16,496 nucleotides of DNA from Leucocoprinus leucothites. Taxonomy: Eukaryota; Basidiomycota; Agaricomycetes; Agaricales; Agaricaceae. A program made the translations under genes and the position numbers. The DNA lies in the NCBI GenBank assembly GCA_013368445.1, contig JAACJO010000095.1, forward strand, positions 1-16,496, given 5' to 3'. Positions 1 to 9,599 of this stretch are shown piece by piece (the stretch's first letter is position 1; every line of letters starts with the position of its first letter). The notes under the pieces are model-generated. The model was given only the letters and a program-made list of their open reading frames with translations. It ran no database searches and was not told where the DNA came from.

Positions 1-22
1 TCACTACAGCTCAATTGAACAG

Positions 23-195
23 CGCTTTGTGTTTATGCAAGCACTGTATATGAGAGGTATATAGTGTCAGAGATAGCGAGTACTTATGAATGGTGGAAGG
101 ATCGTGTACTGGAATTGAAGGAGATTGAACCTGATGCATTGAATGCATCATGTGATAATCTGAGCCAAACAAGCAGTGTAGTATCCTCGCCATGA
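23..195 (+). other. Possible 3' exon fragment of a gene cut by the window edge
   Basis: A plus-strand frame stays open from about base 23 to a TGA at 193-195. It reads as a charged, helical-looking peptide containing TYEWWKDRVLELKEIEP. An in-frame stop at 16-18 and AG dinucleotides at 8-9 and 21-22 would fit a 3' splice site just inside the window. The final codons run into the edge of the B repeat, which starts near 185, so the stop may have been supplied by the duplication border. I do not recognise the family. It could equally be chance open frame; the minus-strand frame over the same bases looks less protein-like. Confidence 0.25.
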
Positions 196-2250
196 GGTTG
201 TTTGTCATTATACACCCTTTGATGATCTAGAGAAACAGTCGCCTAGCTTTTACTAAGGCTGTATTTAGCCCGCCGGGCTGCATGCTAAGCCAAACTAACG
301 TTAACTCCATGAGCAAATTGTACTTTCGACCACAACCCGGGACATCACAATTGAGTATAACATCAAGGCGAGCTTCTCTGGCCCTCCGGAGCATCATCCT
401 ACAGGTTTTCATTCAGCATTCTTTCGAGAGCACAATACATCAAGGCTTAGAACCACAGAGTCATGTTACTAGAGGGTCCATTCAAGTATTAACATACAAT
501 AAATATCCACAAAGGGGATCCAACTCTTTCATTCTTGGGTATACTGGGGAGGAACATCCTCAACCCTTGGCTGACCCACTGATGGAGGCTCACCACATAA
601 CGGTTCATGAGGCTTACTGGGGTCAGGGTGGATGGGAGATGAGTCGCTACTCATTATCGTCTGGGAAAAAGACGGATTTGATACGTGATAAAGGGTATAT
701 CCGCCCCTTTGTCCCTCTTGGAGCGACTTTCTCGATAGGTTCGATCCCGTATGGACGGGATATGGTAGACTTGTCATGGATACGGGTTGGGGGCTGGGTT
801 GAGGATCTGTCTGAGACATGTAGCCAGTGGATGTATCAGGAGCGACGCCATAAAGGGGGAAAGCGGACGGAGCAGTGTATTGCGGGTCCTCATCAATAGA
901 GCGCCTGTTCTTCTGTCGTTGGCGCTTAAAGAATAGAACTCGAAAGGCTGCCGCGAGGCAGAGCAAGAACGCCAATCCTCCAACGACACCACCTACAATG
1001 GCACCAACAGGTGTTCTGCCTGACGCTTCTCCATTATCAGAATTGGAGGTACTGGTATTGGTTGGGTCAGGAGTCAGAGAAGGTGTGGCAGGGAAGGAGC
1101 CATTCTTGACATATAGATATTCAAGACAAAGAGGGGTGGATTCATCGGTTCCATGGAAGGTAACAGCCAGGCTGTGGGAACCGACAGGGAAATCGGGAGT
1201 CGTGAAATGTTGTTGATTATAGATTGTGGTTGTCGAGTCTGCGGGCAGGCCCTTCAGAGAAAACGCATGCTCCTCTCCACCGTCCATAGCCCAGGAACCC
1301 TGTGATCCATTGTGCGGAGAGTCTGTGGGAAACAAACCGTACCACGAGATAGAGGTTCCTGTTTCGAACAGTCAGCGAGCGACTGTGACTCAAAATCATC
1401 TCAGCACTCACCAACAAATGTAATTCGTGCAATAGAGCCCTGCGTATTGGTCATTTGGGCATCATCATACCAGCCTCTCCACTGCGCGTCAAATTGTACC
1501 GCGGGATCGCCATGTGGGATAAGAATGGTTTTGTTATCAAGTGGCAATGTGGGGGAAGGAATGTATCGTATCTGGTCAAGCCAGAAGGTTTGGGAGGAAG
1601 ATTGCACCTTGACTTGAATTTGTAGGTTATGACTTCCATCTGAGAGGCCCGACTTTCCGCAGAGCTCCCGGTTATTATCACTTGACTGATAAGCATCGTC
1701 TCTGCCTATACTGGCGCCGTCGATAAAGCATTCCAAAGTAGGATCGGGGTTTGTGTCGAAGTTCACCACGTCGCTCGTTCCCCAGACCTCAACAGCCGTT
1801 CCTGCATGAACATCAAGGTCTTTTTATTCATTTACTGAGTCAGGCAAAGAATCGAACGTACCATTGAACTGGAAGGAGACGGATCCATCGGCTCTAATCC
1901 CATGTAAGGTTTCGAGGTAGGGAGGGCCACGGCTTCCAAGATTGTCCTGACTTCCAGTGGTGTCCGAGAACCAGGGTCCACCATAGTCAAGCCCTGGGTC
2001 AGTGTCGTCAATGACTACCCATCGATCTGGAGCCATGAAGAATGGGGTCAAGGGTTCAACTGTTCACTAAACTGAGTAATTCGCTAGGCTGAGCAGTCTG
2101 CCTTGCTGGAAAACTAAACTTTTCAAGGATTGAGAGTGGGTGAAAGTACAAATCTGGGGCAAACTTCATGGGCATTGTCGATTGCTTCTCAGTTGAGCGC
2201 CGAGCGTTAATGTTTCAAAGCTAGAGCAACCTGAGCGTGAAGACCAAAGA
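185..2250. repeat. Segmental duplication copy B1 (membrane-protein gene plus flanks)
   Basis: This stretch is colinear with about 7575-9565. It covers the 3' flank, all three exons and both introns of the membrane-protein gene, and about 200 bp of 5' flank. Shared landmarks include CCATGAGGT near 190 and 7594, GCATCATCCTACAG near 390 and 7770, and GCTTGTTTCAAAG-like sequence upstream of the gene near 2210 and 9540. This copy keeps the gene open; the other does not. Confidence 0.85.
529..2036 (-). CDS. Single-pass membrane protein with ectodomain, TM helix and PPQY tail
   Basis: Three exons on the minus strand: 2036-1862, 1801-1412 and 1358-529. Both introns (1802-1861 with GTACGT, 1359-1411 with GTGAGT) are in phase, giving 464 residues. 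An upstream in-frame ATG at 2051 would add five residues; I prefer 2036 because it opens directly into the conserved-looking WVVIDDTDPGLDYGGPW stretch. Residues 1-300 form a predicted ectodomain of two similar halves, each with a G-T-S/A-V-x-x-W/Y-G strand, an aromatic W-G/F-W segment and N-glycosylation sequons. A Ser/Thr/Pro/Asn linker follows. A Gly/Leu/Ala helix lies at about 306-332, with the basic stop-transfer KRQRQKNRR after it. The Ser/Pro-rich tail ends in PPQYTQE. No cleavable signal peptide is visible. Proteins of this architecture are numerous and unassigned in agaricomycetes; a role in surface sensing or adhesion is only inference. Confidence 0.8.
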
Positions 2251-2747
2251 CAAAGGAACTTCTTGATCAAGGCAGTGCCGCCAAGCTGACCTGTCATCAT
2301 GGTGTAGTACAAACTATATTCTTGTAGACAAATGACACTACACACCCGTTTGACCCCAACTGTAATTTCGTTGACCAGATCCTGACCCAGAGCTGGTGTG
2401 ATGACATGATGCATTCATTGACGTCGATTGACCGACTACTCTTTTGATCTTCCTAGTCCTAATGGCTGTTAGGTGGCTCTGAGAGTCGCTTGACAACTGT
2501 TCTCTTTCTGATGTTCTGGAAAATACTTCATAGTCACACAACCTGGCAGACTCCGACCCGTGCCGGCAGCCTCCAGGATCCTCGTCCGCACCCTTCCTCA
2601 TTTGCCTCTAGCGGCTTGAACTAAATCACAGTGATCCTGTATAATGTCGGCACGGCTTTGAGGATCGTATCACTAGTCCCCGGATCCACGCCACCCAATC
2701 ACCCTCATTTGGCTGCAAAGGAGAGAAGCTCGCAACACTGGAGATAT
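2052..2747. other. Intergenic region, no gene recognised
   Basis: The first 200 bases are the 5' flank of the membrane-protein gene on the minus strand and match the corresponding flank at 9390-9600. The remainder has only short open frames without homologous copies elsewhere in the window and without convincing splice structure. I see no RNA gene here. Confidence 0.5.
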
Positions 2748-2885
2748 ACCGTTTTACTTGCTTGTAGTCATGATGCTCATCTGCAATATCTTCACCATGA
2801 AATTACTTACCATTATATGCCTCCTCAGAATTCCGAACAACAATCGCCGGTTTTTTTGGACTGGGTTTAGCCAACGGGCTACATG
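2748..2885. repeat. Third, truncated copy of the B-repeat 3' flank
   Basis: The stretch containing GTCATGATGCTCATCTGCA, then TCTTCACCATGA and CAACAATCGCCGG, matches 7562-7660 base for base over long runs and also 190-260. It then continues into GGGCTACATG, which resembles GGGCTGCATG near 275. It therefore marks the outer edge of a lost or rearranged B unit next to the 3' end of the F-box gene. It has no coding capacity of its own. Confidence 0.7.
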
Positions 2886-2910
2886 ACAGAGTTGATTACT
2901 TTCTTTACCA

Positions 2911-4731
2911 CTATCTTTTCCATGATATCCTCCCCTCATCAACAAATTCGTCTCTCCTCCATCCATTAATAATCTTCACATTTGGCAACGCACCCACTAG
3001 CGCACTTCGAAGCTCCCGAGGTTCGTTCTTGAGCTCCGTGTACCTCTTCAAGGATATATTTTCAAGCGCCCAGGCTGCACAAGGAGGCGTGGGAGCGAAT
3101 TGTTCTATTGCCTATGTACGCGGAGGAATTTAAATCGATTCAGGCCGTCAAATCGAATGAAGAGGGCTACGACTTGGCGAAATGACTGTACTTACAGCTT
3201 TTAAAACTTCTTGTCGCTCATCCAAGCCAGGCCAAGCACGAGAGTCGAGTGAGTAGTATTGGAGTTCGAGAGTATTGAGTGTGGGTAGGCTTCGGGATAA
3301 GTGTTGAAGTAATCGAGCATCGAATCCGTTTACTTGCATTTCAAGTGAGCGGAGTTCACTGCATGACGAGGCACTTATAGCATCGAGGAGAGACTCTGCG
3401 TTTTGATTGTTGATGAGTCTCTCGACCTTAAGGATCTTTAGCTTGAGATAGAAGAGTAAGTCATTGATCGTGCGTGCGAGAGGGGGTGAGAGACGGAGGC
3501 TTACTTGCGGGATATGTTTGGTGATCAATGCCCTCATGATATGGAACTCGGTCACATTAATCGCCAAGCACTCCATTTTTGGCAGAACAATATCCATAAG
3601 CCTACATCCACTCGGACTCCAGCCCGGCAAATCCGACAGACACCCATCGACAGGCTCCGGAGTCGCATGCCAGCGACTCATTGCCTCTGCATGATGCATT
3701 GTCAGATGCAGGCCCAGACTCTCAAGCTGCTCTGAGTGTAGCTCAAGTAACTGAATCATGGGATGGACGATTTCCGCCTGCTGATAACAGTCAAAGTGAA
3801 ACGTGAGGCTGTTAAGATGAGGGAGGTGGGGAATGTTCGTGAGGAGGCTCCTGCTCTCAGGGCGCGATTTAGATATTAGAGTAAGACTGGTTAAGGTCGA
3901 CCGATGTGCTGTAAAAAAACTTGCCAAGGCTTTGTTTGCTTTGTCAAAGCTATCCCCATCGAGAGGTTGGGTGACCAGTCAGAACCCACACTAAGACTGA
4001 AGCTCTGAAGATGAGGAAACACGATATCTGAAAGGCCAAGTTTCGGCACACAAGGCGCGTAGATGTTGATCGTCAAACTTGTTAAAGTGGATTGAGATGA
4101 CTTCCATGCCGCGGAAACACCTGAGACGAGAATGGAACGGAGGGGAATGATGTGGGGGTTACTGTAGGCAGAGGATAGGTTGCACTTGATCGTTGTTAAG
4201 CTGGTAAATTGGGAGAGTCTATGTGCGATGGTTGAAAGAGGAGGAAATGGTGGAGCTGTATCAGTCGTATCTCTCTGCTCTGCCGGGATAAGTCCAGGTT
4301 TGCGTTGTAACGTAGCTTTAATGCGAGACACGAGCCGCAAGGCAAGCTTCGAGGGGAGCTGGTCGCAAAATGTCAGCTCCAGTTCTTTTGTGATCCCGGC
4401 GGGAGCCATAAATGGGCTGCTGTAATTATTCCCGTCATCCAAGAAACAGTCATAGTATAGGGTCATACATACTTAAGGACGTGTAGGTTCTGAATTGATT
4501 TCATCACGCTCCAAGAACGTTTGAGCGAAGCGAGTAATCAATGTGTAAATGAGAGTATCTCGCCTCCAGGTAATACCAGAGGAGAGTCCTGTTGACTGAA
4601 TACAATTTCGAACGATGAAGCTCGTCCGCCGGAATGAAGGATGCTATCTTGAGCCAGATTTCTGGAGGGAGGGACAACGCATTGGACTCTGGAGAATGGC
4701 GAGTGCTCGGTAATAGGTTGTGCTCTTGCAA
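2911..4731 (-). CDS. F-box / leucine-rich-repeat-like protein, frame broken at two homopolymers
   Basis: Minus strand, at least four exons: about 4731-4473, 4419-3505, 3441-3196 and 3111-2911. The introns are 4420-4472 (GTATGT), 3442-3504 (GTAAGC) and 3112-3195 (GTAAGT). The N-terminal part carries an F-box core, LPPEIWLKIASFIPADEL, followed by SVNRTLL (about 4590-4672). The rest is a string of irregular leucine-rich segments such as STLTSLTI, STLTSLTLISKS and LNTLELQYYSLDSR, ending in WRRDEFVDEGRISWKR. F-box proteins of this type recruit substrates to SCF ubiquitin ligases. Two frame breaks occur: near 4536 (a T seems missing before LLASLKRSW) and at the C run 3954-3957 (a base seems missing before DSFDKANKALASFF). 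Everything on either side is well formed. The true start is not settled; a GTGAGT at 4910-4905 suggests an upstream exon. Either a young pseudogene or homopolymer assembly errors. Confidence 0.65.
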
Positions 4732-4910
4732 GATGAAAGCGAGGGAGATTGGTCCTGTGACTTGACTACAGGTGGGACGTTCCTTTTCCGAGTAATGGGT
4801 TCAGTCAGGCTGTGTGGTAAGAAACGTTGGTTCCAGTCAATATCACTATCAGGGAAGACAGGTGGTGGGAACATCAGTTCTTTGAGCCCACACGATGATG
4901 GAATACTCAC

Positions 4911-5300
4911 CTGCCACAGTAGGGGGCACCTAAAGAGGACCGGTTTTGTCGAGGCGATGGGAGGTAAGCACCGCCAAGCGAACGACTACAAGGGGTTCGA
5001 GCGAGCCCGACCGCATGGAGGAGTTGCCGTAAAAAGTATCAATCTAGAAAAATAACGCTGGAATTTGGCAAAACGTCAAAAACCAATAGGAAACATCCGA
5101 AAAATACCCGCAACTGCCTGTTTTTGAAAGTTTGATCCCGATGTCATGCGATCTTATGGTGCAGATATTGCGTAATTGCCAAATGAACCAACAATGCTCA
5201 ATTAAATTTGTTCTGCTATTAATGTCAGTGAGATTAGAGATGGTAAATTACTGAATATGAGACCGACCTCGGAGGACCTTGCGTCATTGAGCGACGGGCG
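4911..5300. other. Intergenic region upstream of the F-box gene; no gene recognised
   Basis: This divergent spacer may hold the 5' exon and promoter of the F-box gene on the minus strand. From about 5133 onward it matches 9926-9938 and then 10225-10330, so its right half belongs to duplicated segment A. I see no convincing coding sequence. Confidence 0.45.
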
Positions 5301-5302
5301 TA

Positions 5303-5323
5303 TGGTGCGGGGCGCTTAGTCAG
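5303..5323 (+). repeat. Left terminal inverted repeat of the transposon
   Basis: This end pairs with 6188-6208 over 21 positions with a single G/A mismatch. The outermost bases are TGGTGCGGGG and the inner part is CTTAGTCAG. Confidence 0.85.
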
Positions 5324-5526
5324 CACCATTTTTGGACAACGGCAAATTTGGGTCGAGCGAAATTTTTTTTATTAGTTACTGTCAGTTCATCCTTGCTCGC
5401 TGGCTATCGTCTCTTGAGTATCCCAATACACCATGTATAAGCAGTCTCGAGCCCAGAAGGCCTCCTTGGCCCATACACGACAGACCTGACACTCAGGGAC
5501 CTCAAGCTTGAAATCTGGATCTGAGA

Positions 5527-5826
5527 ATGACGACACCACATCACGTAACGATGCGGAAAACACAACGTGGAAGGGTGGAATGGGAAGACTGGGAGAGCTC
5601 GGAGGATGGAGGGGATCTTGAGCTGATGGATTGTGAGCCGGCTGAATTGATGAAGACCTTACAGAAGCAGGATGAGTTTCGGACACAGATGGAGGAGTTG
5701 ACACATCCAACTGCATTCATGGCCCTTATGAGGGCACAAACAATGAAAGAATGGAAAAAGGCTGAATCAAACCGGGTGTTGGGATATGATAAGCACTCTG
5801 ACCGTAAAGTCAGGATTCAGGAATAA
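5527..5826 (+). CDS. Short basic/acidic protein encoded inside the transposon
   Basis: An ATG-initiated 99-codon frame lying wholly within the inverted-repeat element. The N-terminal half is acidic (WEDWESSEDGGDLELMDCE). The C-terminal half is a charged helix, MALMRAQTMKEWKKAE, followed by NRVLGYDKHSDR. The lysine/arginine-rich tail suggests nucleic-acid binding and its pattern resembles N-terminal regions of basidiomycete transposon proteins, but that is recollection of a style and not a domain call. No catalytic triad is present, so it would be a remnant of a larger transposase gene or an accessory protein. A 109-codon minus-strand frame overlaps it (5387-5716) with a CQVCRVWAKEAFWARDC stretch and cannot be excluded as the real one. 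Confidence 0.4.
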   Translation: MTTPHHVTMRKTQRGRVEWEDWESSEDGGDLELMDCEPAELMKTLQKQDEFRTQMEELTHPTAFMALMRAQTMKEWKKAESNRVLGYDKHSDRKVRIQE

Positions 5827-5990
5827 TAAACTGGTGGATTGATGCTTATGAGGGAGGAATGGATGCAAAGAATGCACAGACTCATGTTCGCAACTTCAGC
5901 AGCTGAAAGTGTACCTCACATCGATGAATCCCAGAGGCTGTTGCTCAGCGATGGATAATTAGTTGATAATTAGTAATAAATTAGTAATAT

Positions 5991-6019
5991 CCATATATGG
6001 TAATACCTTCCATATATGG
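5991..6019. promoter_or_regulatory. Pair of perfect CArG-box palindromes inside the transposon
   Basis: CCATATATGG occurs at 5991-6000 and again at 6010-6019, 19 bp apart, within AT-rich DNA. CC(A/T)6GG is the binding consensus of SRF/Mcm1-type MADS-box factors. Whether any factor binds here is unknown; the palindromes could also be structural parts of the transposon end. Confidence 0.4.
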
Positions 6020-6238
6020 TATATGGCAAAAGCGGCCTCGATGACCAAATTCTATCTCAGTCATTTTTGAGAATTTTGAGAATCCGTCAGACGGAGTTGT
6101 TCTACTTCTGAAATGATGTATTTCTGTCTGAGGGATAAGGGATTGACCCATTATTACGGTCCCTGCAAAGCTTGTACAAAATTGGTTCTGACTAAGTGCC
6201 CCGCACCATAGAACACATGTTCGGAACTCTGGCGCGAT

Positions 6239-7340
6239 ATCGTGGGATGATTAATTTGATGGTCAACTTTAGCGTCAGAGAGAAGACCGTACGCTCGCAT
6301 TTCCATTCGTTCCTCCTACCTTTTCGCGCCTGCATAACTACTCGACCCTTTCCCATTCCAATGTCATTATATAGATGGTATACGGTTATCAGGGCCACTC
6401 TCTCTGGAATTCACAAAACGGCATGTCCAAAGTTATCGAAACACTGGAAGGATTCGGACATCTAGTGATCCGAGTTGATGCTTGTGCCGTAGGCCCAGGA
6501 CTTTCTATCGTCAAAAATTGCTCTACTTGCTACGAAAGAGACGTGCATGAGGACGGACTAACAGACTAATGGACATCGACCGCTAACGATGTCAAGGGGA
6601 AGAACAAGAAACTGATGGAGAAGTCCGAGGAAAGCTCGGTGTGTCACCATCTGCACTAGTGTAATACACCCATAGTAGAGCTTTCATCCCGTCTCTCCGT
6701 AGTGGTGAATCTTCCGTCTCAAAGGTCTCCTTCGACCTACAGTTTTCACTGTGCACTAGTACCTCGTCGCTGACCCCGAGCACAGGAGGAGTTCTGCTCG
6801 GAGCCTATTTTGTTCAACCCAGTCTCTTTTCGTGGGTGATTGACAAAATGTCGAGCCTTCCTTGCTTCGTGCCCTTTAATCTTCTCTGACATCATGGAAT
6901 CTCTGTCAAAATTCGCTGGCGTCACAGAGTCCTTCATGCTCGTGGTCACTCCCTTCGACTTCTCGAATTCAGATCCCTTGCTATCATCCCCTCCAACGCT
7001 CCGCAACGAACTGGCAAGCTTTATGACCAATGGCTGGGCGGATTTGGATTTGGTACATTCTTGGTGTAATTTGACGCCCGAGTTTCATCCGTGTAACAAT
7101 TAGCCGCTGTTGCCATCTTCACGTATGTCTCTATCCCTCTTTCGAAATTAACTAGTGCTAAACTATTTCATTCTTTATTGCCTCTCGTCGGGGAGATGAC
7201 AGTGTTGACGACCGGCCACCTTCAGGGCACTTCAGCCCTATACGTATCTGGACTCCCAGAGTATTACCAAATGAGAGGGGAATTGCTAAGGTGCGTTGTC
7301 GCGAACTTTACGGTTGGTTGATCCGCGTCTGTCATTTACT
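6239..7340 (+). pseudogene. Decayed DGK1-like gene, copy A
   Basis: Piecewise colinear similarity to the DGK1-like gene at 14555-15830. The promoter word ATCGTGGGATGAT occurs at 6239-6251 and 14555-14567. Exon 1 matches as KVIETLEGFGHL followed by VDACAVGP against KVIRRLEGLGHL followed by VDAYAVSP. Exon 1 also shares CAGACTAATGG (6561 and 15030) and the GAT-GGA-GAA-GTC-CGA-GGA-AAG-CTC block against DWEIPRKLL. Exon 3 matches as TGGTACATTCTTGGTGTAA (7049) against TGGTACATCCTCGGTGTCA, running to GCCATCTTCAC before a GTATGT donor at 7123. Exon 4 matches as LVGEMTVLTTGHLQG against LSWADTAASTIGRLYG. The 3' splice AG before exon 4 is lost and the frame shifts repeatedly; the catalytic Asp is replaced. 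It cannot encode a working kinase. Fragments of open frame remain, but they disagree in phase. Confidence 0.75.
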
Positions 7341-7574
7341 CATAGGCCTTCCCTGAACTCAATCTCTGATTATCTTCGAGCCCGTCGGCACCGTCATCTG
7401 ATAGTTCGTCAGCTTCTCATATTATTACTCGTCGATCGTGGCTTTGAAACATCACATACAGTGTTCAAAATGCACCCCTCACCATCATCTGTAATAGAAT
7501 TACCACACAAACTTGGACCGCGCAGTTAACGCTGAAGATCTAGCATAGTTTTACTTTGTTCGTGGTCATGATGC

Positions 7575-9565
7575 TCATCTGCAGTATCCTTACCATGAGG
7601 TCATTTGTTATTTTATACGCTTCTAATGATCTAGAACAACAGTCGCCTGGTATTTTGGTCTGCATGCCGAGTCAAACCAGTGTCGACTACATAAGAAAGC
7701 GTATGACCACAGTTCGGGATGTCGTGCTGTTGAATTGATAATCATGGCGAGCTTCTATGACCTCCGAAGCATCATCCTACAGATTTTCATCATAATTTCT
7801 TCCAAGAGCGCAATACACCAAGGCACGGAACCACATAGTAATGTCACTATGGAGTCCATCTGGGCGTCAACACGCAATAAATGCGTAAAAAGGGCATCCA
7901 GCTCTTCATTCTGGGGTATACTGGGGAGGAGCATCCTCAACTTGTGGCTGACCCACTGATAGACGTTCGCCACCTATTGGTTCACGAGTCCTACTGCTGT
8001 CAGCATGGGCGGGAGGGGGTTGGCCCAGGGGGGACGAGCCGTTGCTTATCGTGGTCGGGGGTTGAGATGGATTGGGTGTGTGAGGGAGGGTGTGTCTGCC
8101 CCTTTTTGGTATACTCGATCCCGTATGGGTAGGATATGATGATGGAGTTGTCGTGTATGCTGGTAGGGGACTGGGTTGAGGACCGGTCTTGACTTGGAAC
8201 CAGTGGGCGTATCAGGAACGGTGCCATGAGGATTTTGGTAAAGAGAGAACTGGGTCGGAGCAGTGTCCCATTAAAAGAGCGTTGTTCTTCTGCCATCGAC
8301 GCTTAAAGAATAGAAGGGCTGCCGTGAGGCAGAGCAAGAATACCAATCCTCCAATAACACCCCCTACGATGGCACCAATGGCGTTCCTCTTGACGCTTCT
8401 CCATTATTAGAATTGGAGGTACCAGTATCGCCTGTGTCAGTTGGGAAGGAGCCGTTCTTGACATATAGATAGTCAAGACAAAGAGGGGTGGTTTGATTGG
8501 ACCCATGGAAGGTAACAGCAAGGCTGTGAGAACCGGCGGGGAAATCAGGAGTCGTGAAATACGTTTGATTATAGATTGAGAGGTTCGAGTCTATGGGCAG
8601 GCCCTTCAGAAGAAACATATTCTCCTCTCCACCATCCATAGACCAGGAACCCTGTGATCCATTGTGCGCAAATTCTGCCGGAATAGGACCATACCACGAG
8701 ACAGAGGTTCCTATTTCGAGCAATGAGCGAGCCACCATAGCTAAAATTCATCTCGTCACTTACCAACAAATGTAACTTGCGCAACAGAGCCCTGCGTGTT
8801 GGTCATACTTGCACTCCCGCCCAGGCTTCTCCACTGCGCGTCAAATTGTATAGCAGGTCATTATTTCGGATATAAATGATTTTATTATCAAGTGGCAATT
8901 GGGGAAGGAATGTATCGTATCTGGTCCAGCCAGAAGGGCTGAGAGGAAGATAGCACCTTGACTTGAATTTGAAGGTTATGAGTCCCGTCTGGAAGGCCGG
9001 ACTTTCCGCAAGCTTCAAGTTATTCTCAGAAAATGAGATGGTACCTCTCGGCTATACTGGCCGTCGATGAAGCATTGCAGAGTAGGAACGGTGTTTGTGT
9101 CGTGGTTCACCACGTCGTTCGTCCCCCAGACCTCGATAGCCGTTCCTGCATGATATTCAGGTCTTTTGCTGTTGATTCAGACGAAGAATCGAATATACCA
9201 TTAAACTGGAAGGAGACGGATCCATCGGTTCTGTCCAATGTAAGGTTTTGAGGTAGGGAGGGCCAAGGATTCCAACATTGTCGTGACTTCCAGTGGTCGT
9301 CGGGAACCAGTTCCCACTATAGTCAAGACCTGGGTCAGTGTCGTCAATGACTACCATCGATCTGGAGCCATGAAGAGGGGGTCGGGGGTTCACTAGGCTG
9401 AGTAGTTTGCGATGTCTCGTAGTCGCCTTGCTAGAAAACTAAAATTTCCAACGATGGAGAGCGGGTGAAGGTACAATTCTGGGGCGAACTTGATTGACAT
9501 TGTCAATTGCTTCTCCCCTGAGCGCCAAGCGCTACTGTAGTGTTTCAAAGCTCGACGAACCTGAA
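7575..9565. repeat. Segmental duplication copy B2
   Basis: Colinear with 185-2250, including the membrane-protein gene and both flanks. It directly abuts segment A on its left, so A and B form one unit with the two genes facing each other tail to tail. Confidence 0.85.
7905..9375 (-). pseudogene. Decayed copy of the single-pass membrane-protein gene
   Basis: All three exons of the gene at 529-2036 are recognisable here, but the frame is broken many times. After MAPDRW one G is missing (CC at 9354-9355 against CCC in the other copy), giving a stop. Further indels lie near 9225, near 9030 after the CFIDG motif, and at CCTTCCCCAATTGCC (two bases shorter, near 8895). Another precedes the TM helix near 8390, where EASRGTP runs into a stop while the helix GAIVGGVIGGLVFLLCL survives in another phase. 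Introns keep good borders (GTAAGT donor near 8765, acceptor near 8715), and the C-terminal PPQYTPE is still readable. An internal ATG in front of VVIDDTDPGLDYSG could restart translation but only for one domain. Probably non-functional. Confidence 0.8.
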
Positions 9566-9599
9566 TGTGGAACCAAACGTTGCGCAAGGCTGCTTTACA

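Larger units (their letters stand above)
5301..6210. mobile_element. Non-autonomous DNA transposon with 21-bp TIRs and TA target duplication
   Basis: The left end reads TA, TG, then GTGCGGGGCGCTTAGTCAG; the right end is its reverse complement with one mismatch (CTGACTAAGTGCCCCGCAC, then CA, TA). TA duplicates flank a 906-bp element. The other copy of this duplicated segment (about 10350-10385) has no such insert, so it serves as an empty site. TA target duplications are typical of the Tc1/mariner superfamily, but no DDE/D transposase is present. The element holds one 99-codon open frame (5527-5826) and an AT-rich right half with two CCATATATGG palindromes. The left end can fold: ATGGTGC at 5302-5308 pairs with GCACCAT at 5323-5329. 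Confidence 0.85.
5133..7530. repeat. Segmental duplication copy A (DGK1-like pseudogene plus flanks)
   Basis: Colinear with 9926-11600 at an estimated 75-85 percent by eye. Shared runs include TGATCCCGATGTC (5133 and 9926), GATTCGGACATCTAGTGATC (6453 and 10571), GAGAAGTCCGAGGAAAGCTC (6618 and 10735) and GGCGTCACAGAGTCCTT (6919 and 11017). Differences are a 0.9 kb transposon present only in this copy (5301-6210) and about 285 bp present only in the other copy (9940-10225). Confidence 0.85.

Noticed and set aside
282..899. 205-codon plus-strand open frame
   Set aside because: It lies antisense to the third exon of the membrane-protein gene, whose spliced frame has a clear TM helix, intron borders and a homologous copy. 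The antisense frame has none of these.
6746..7030. Minus-strand open frame in copy A with a partial counterpart in A'
   Set aside because: The similarity between copies is explained by the duplicated plus-strand DGK1 relic; the minus frames shift against each other and show no domain.
7286..7340. Apparent GTGCGT...CTCATAG intron in copy A
   Set aside because: It first looked like an intron of an unknown gene, since both copies keep the borders. Alignment with DGK1 shows that it corresponds to the exonic KSYAGFIAAS region, so the splice-like borders are probably coincidental.
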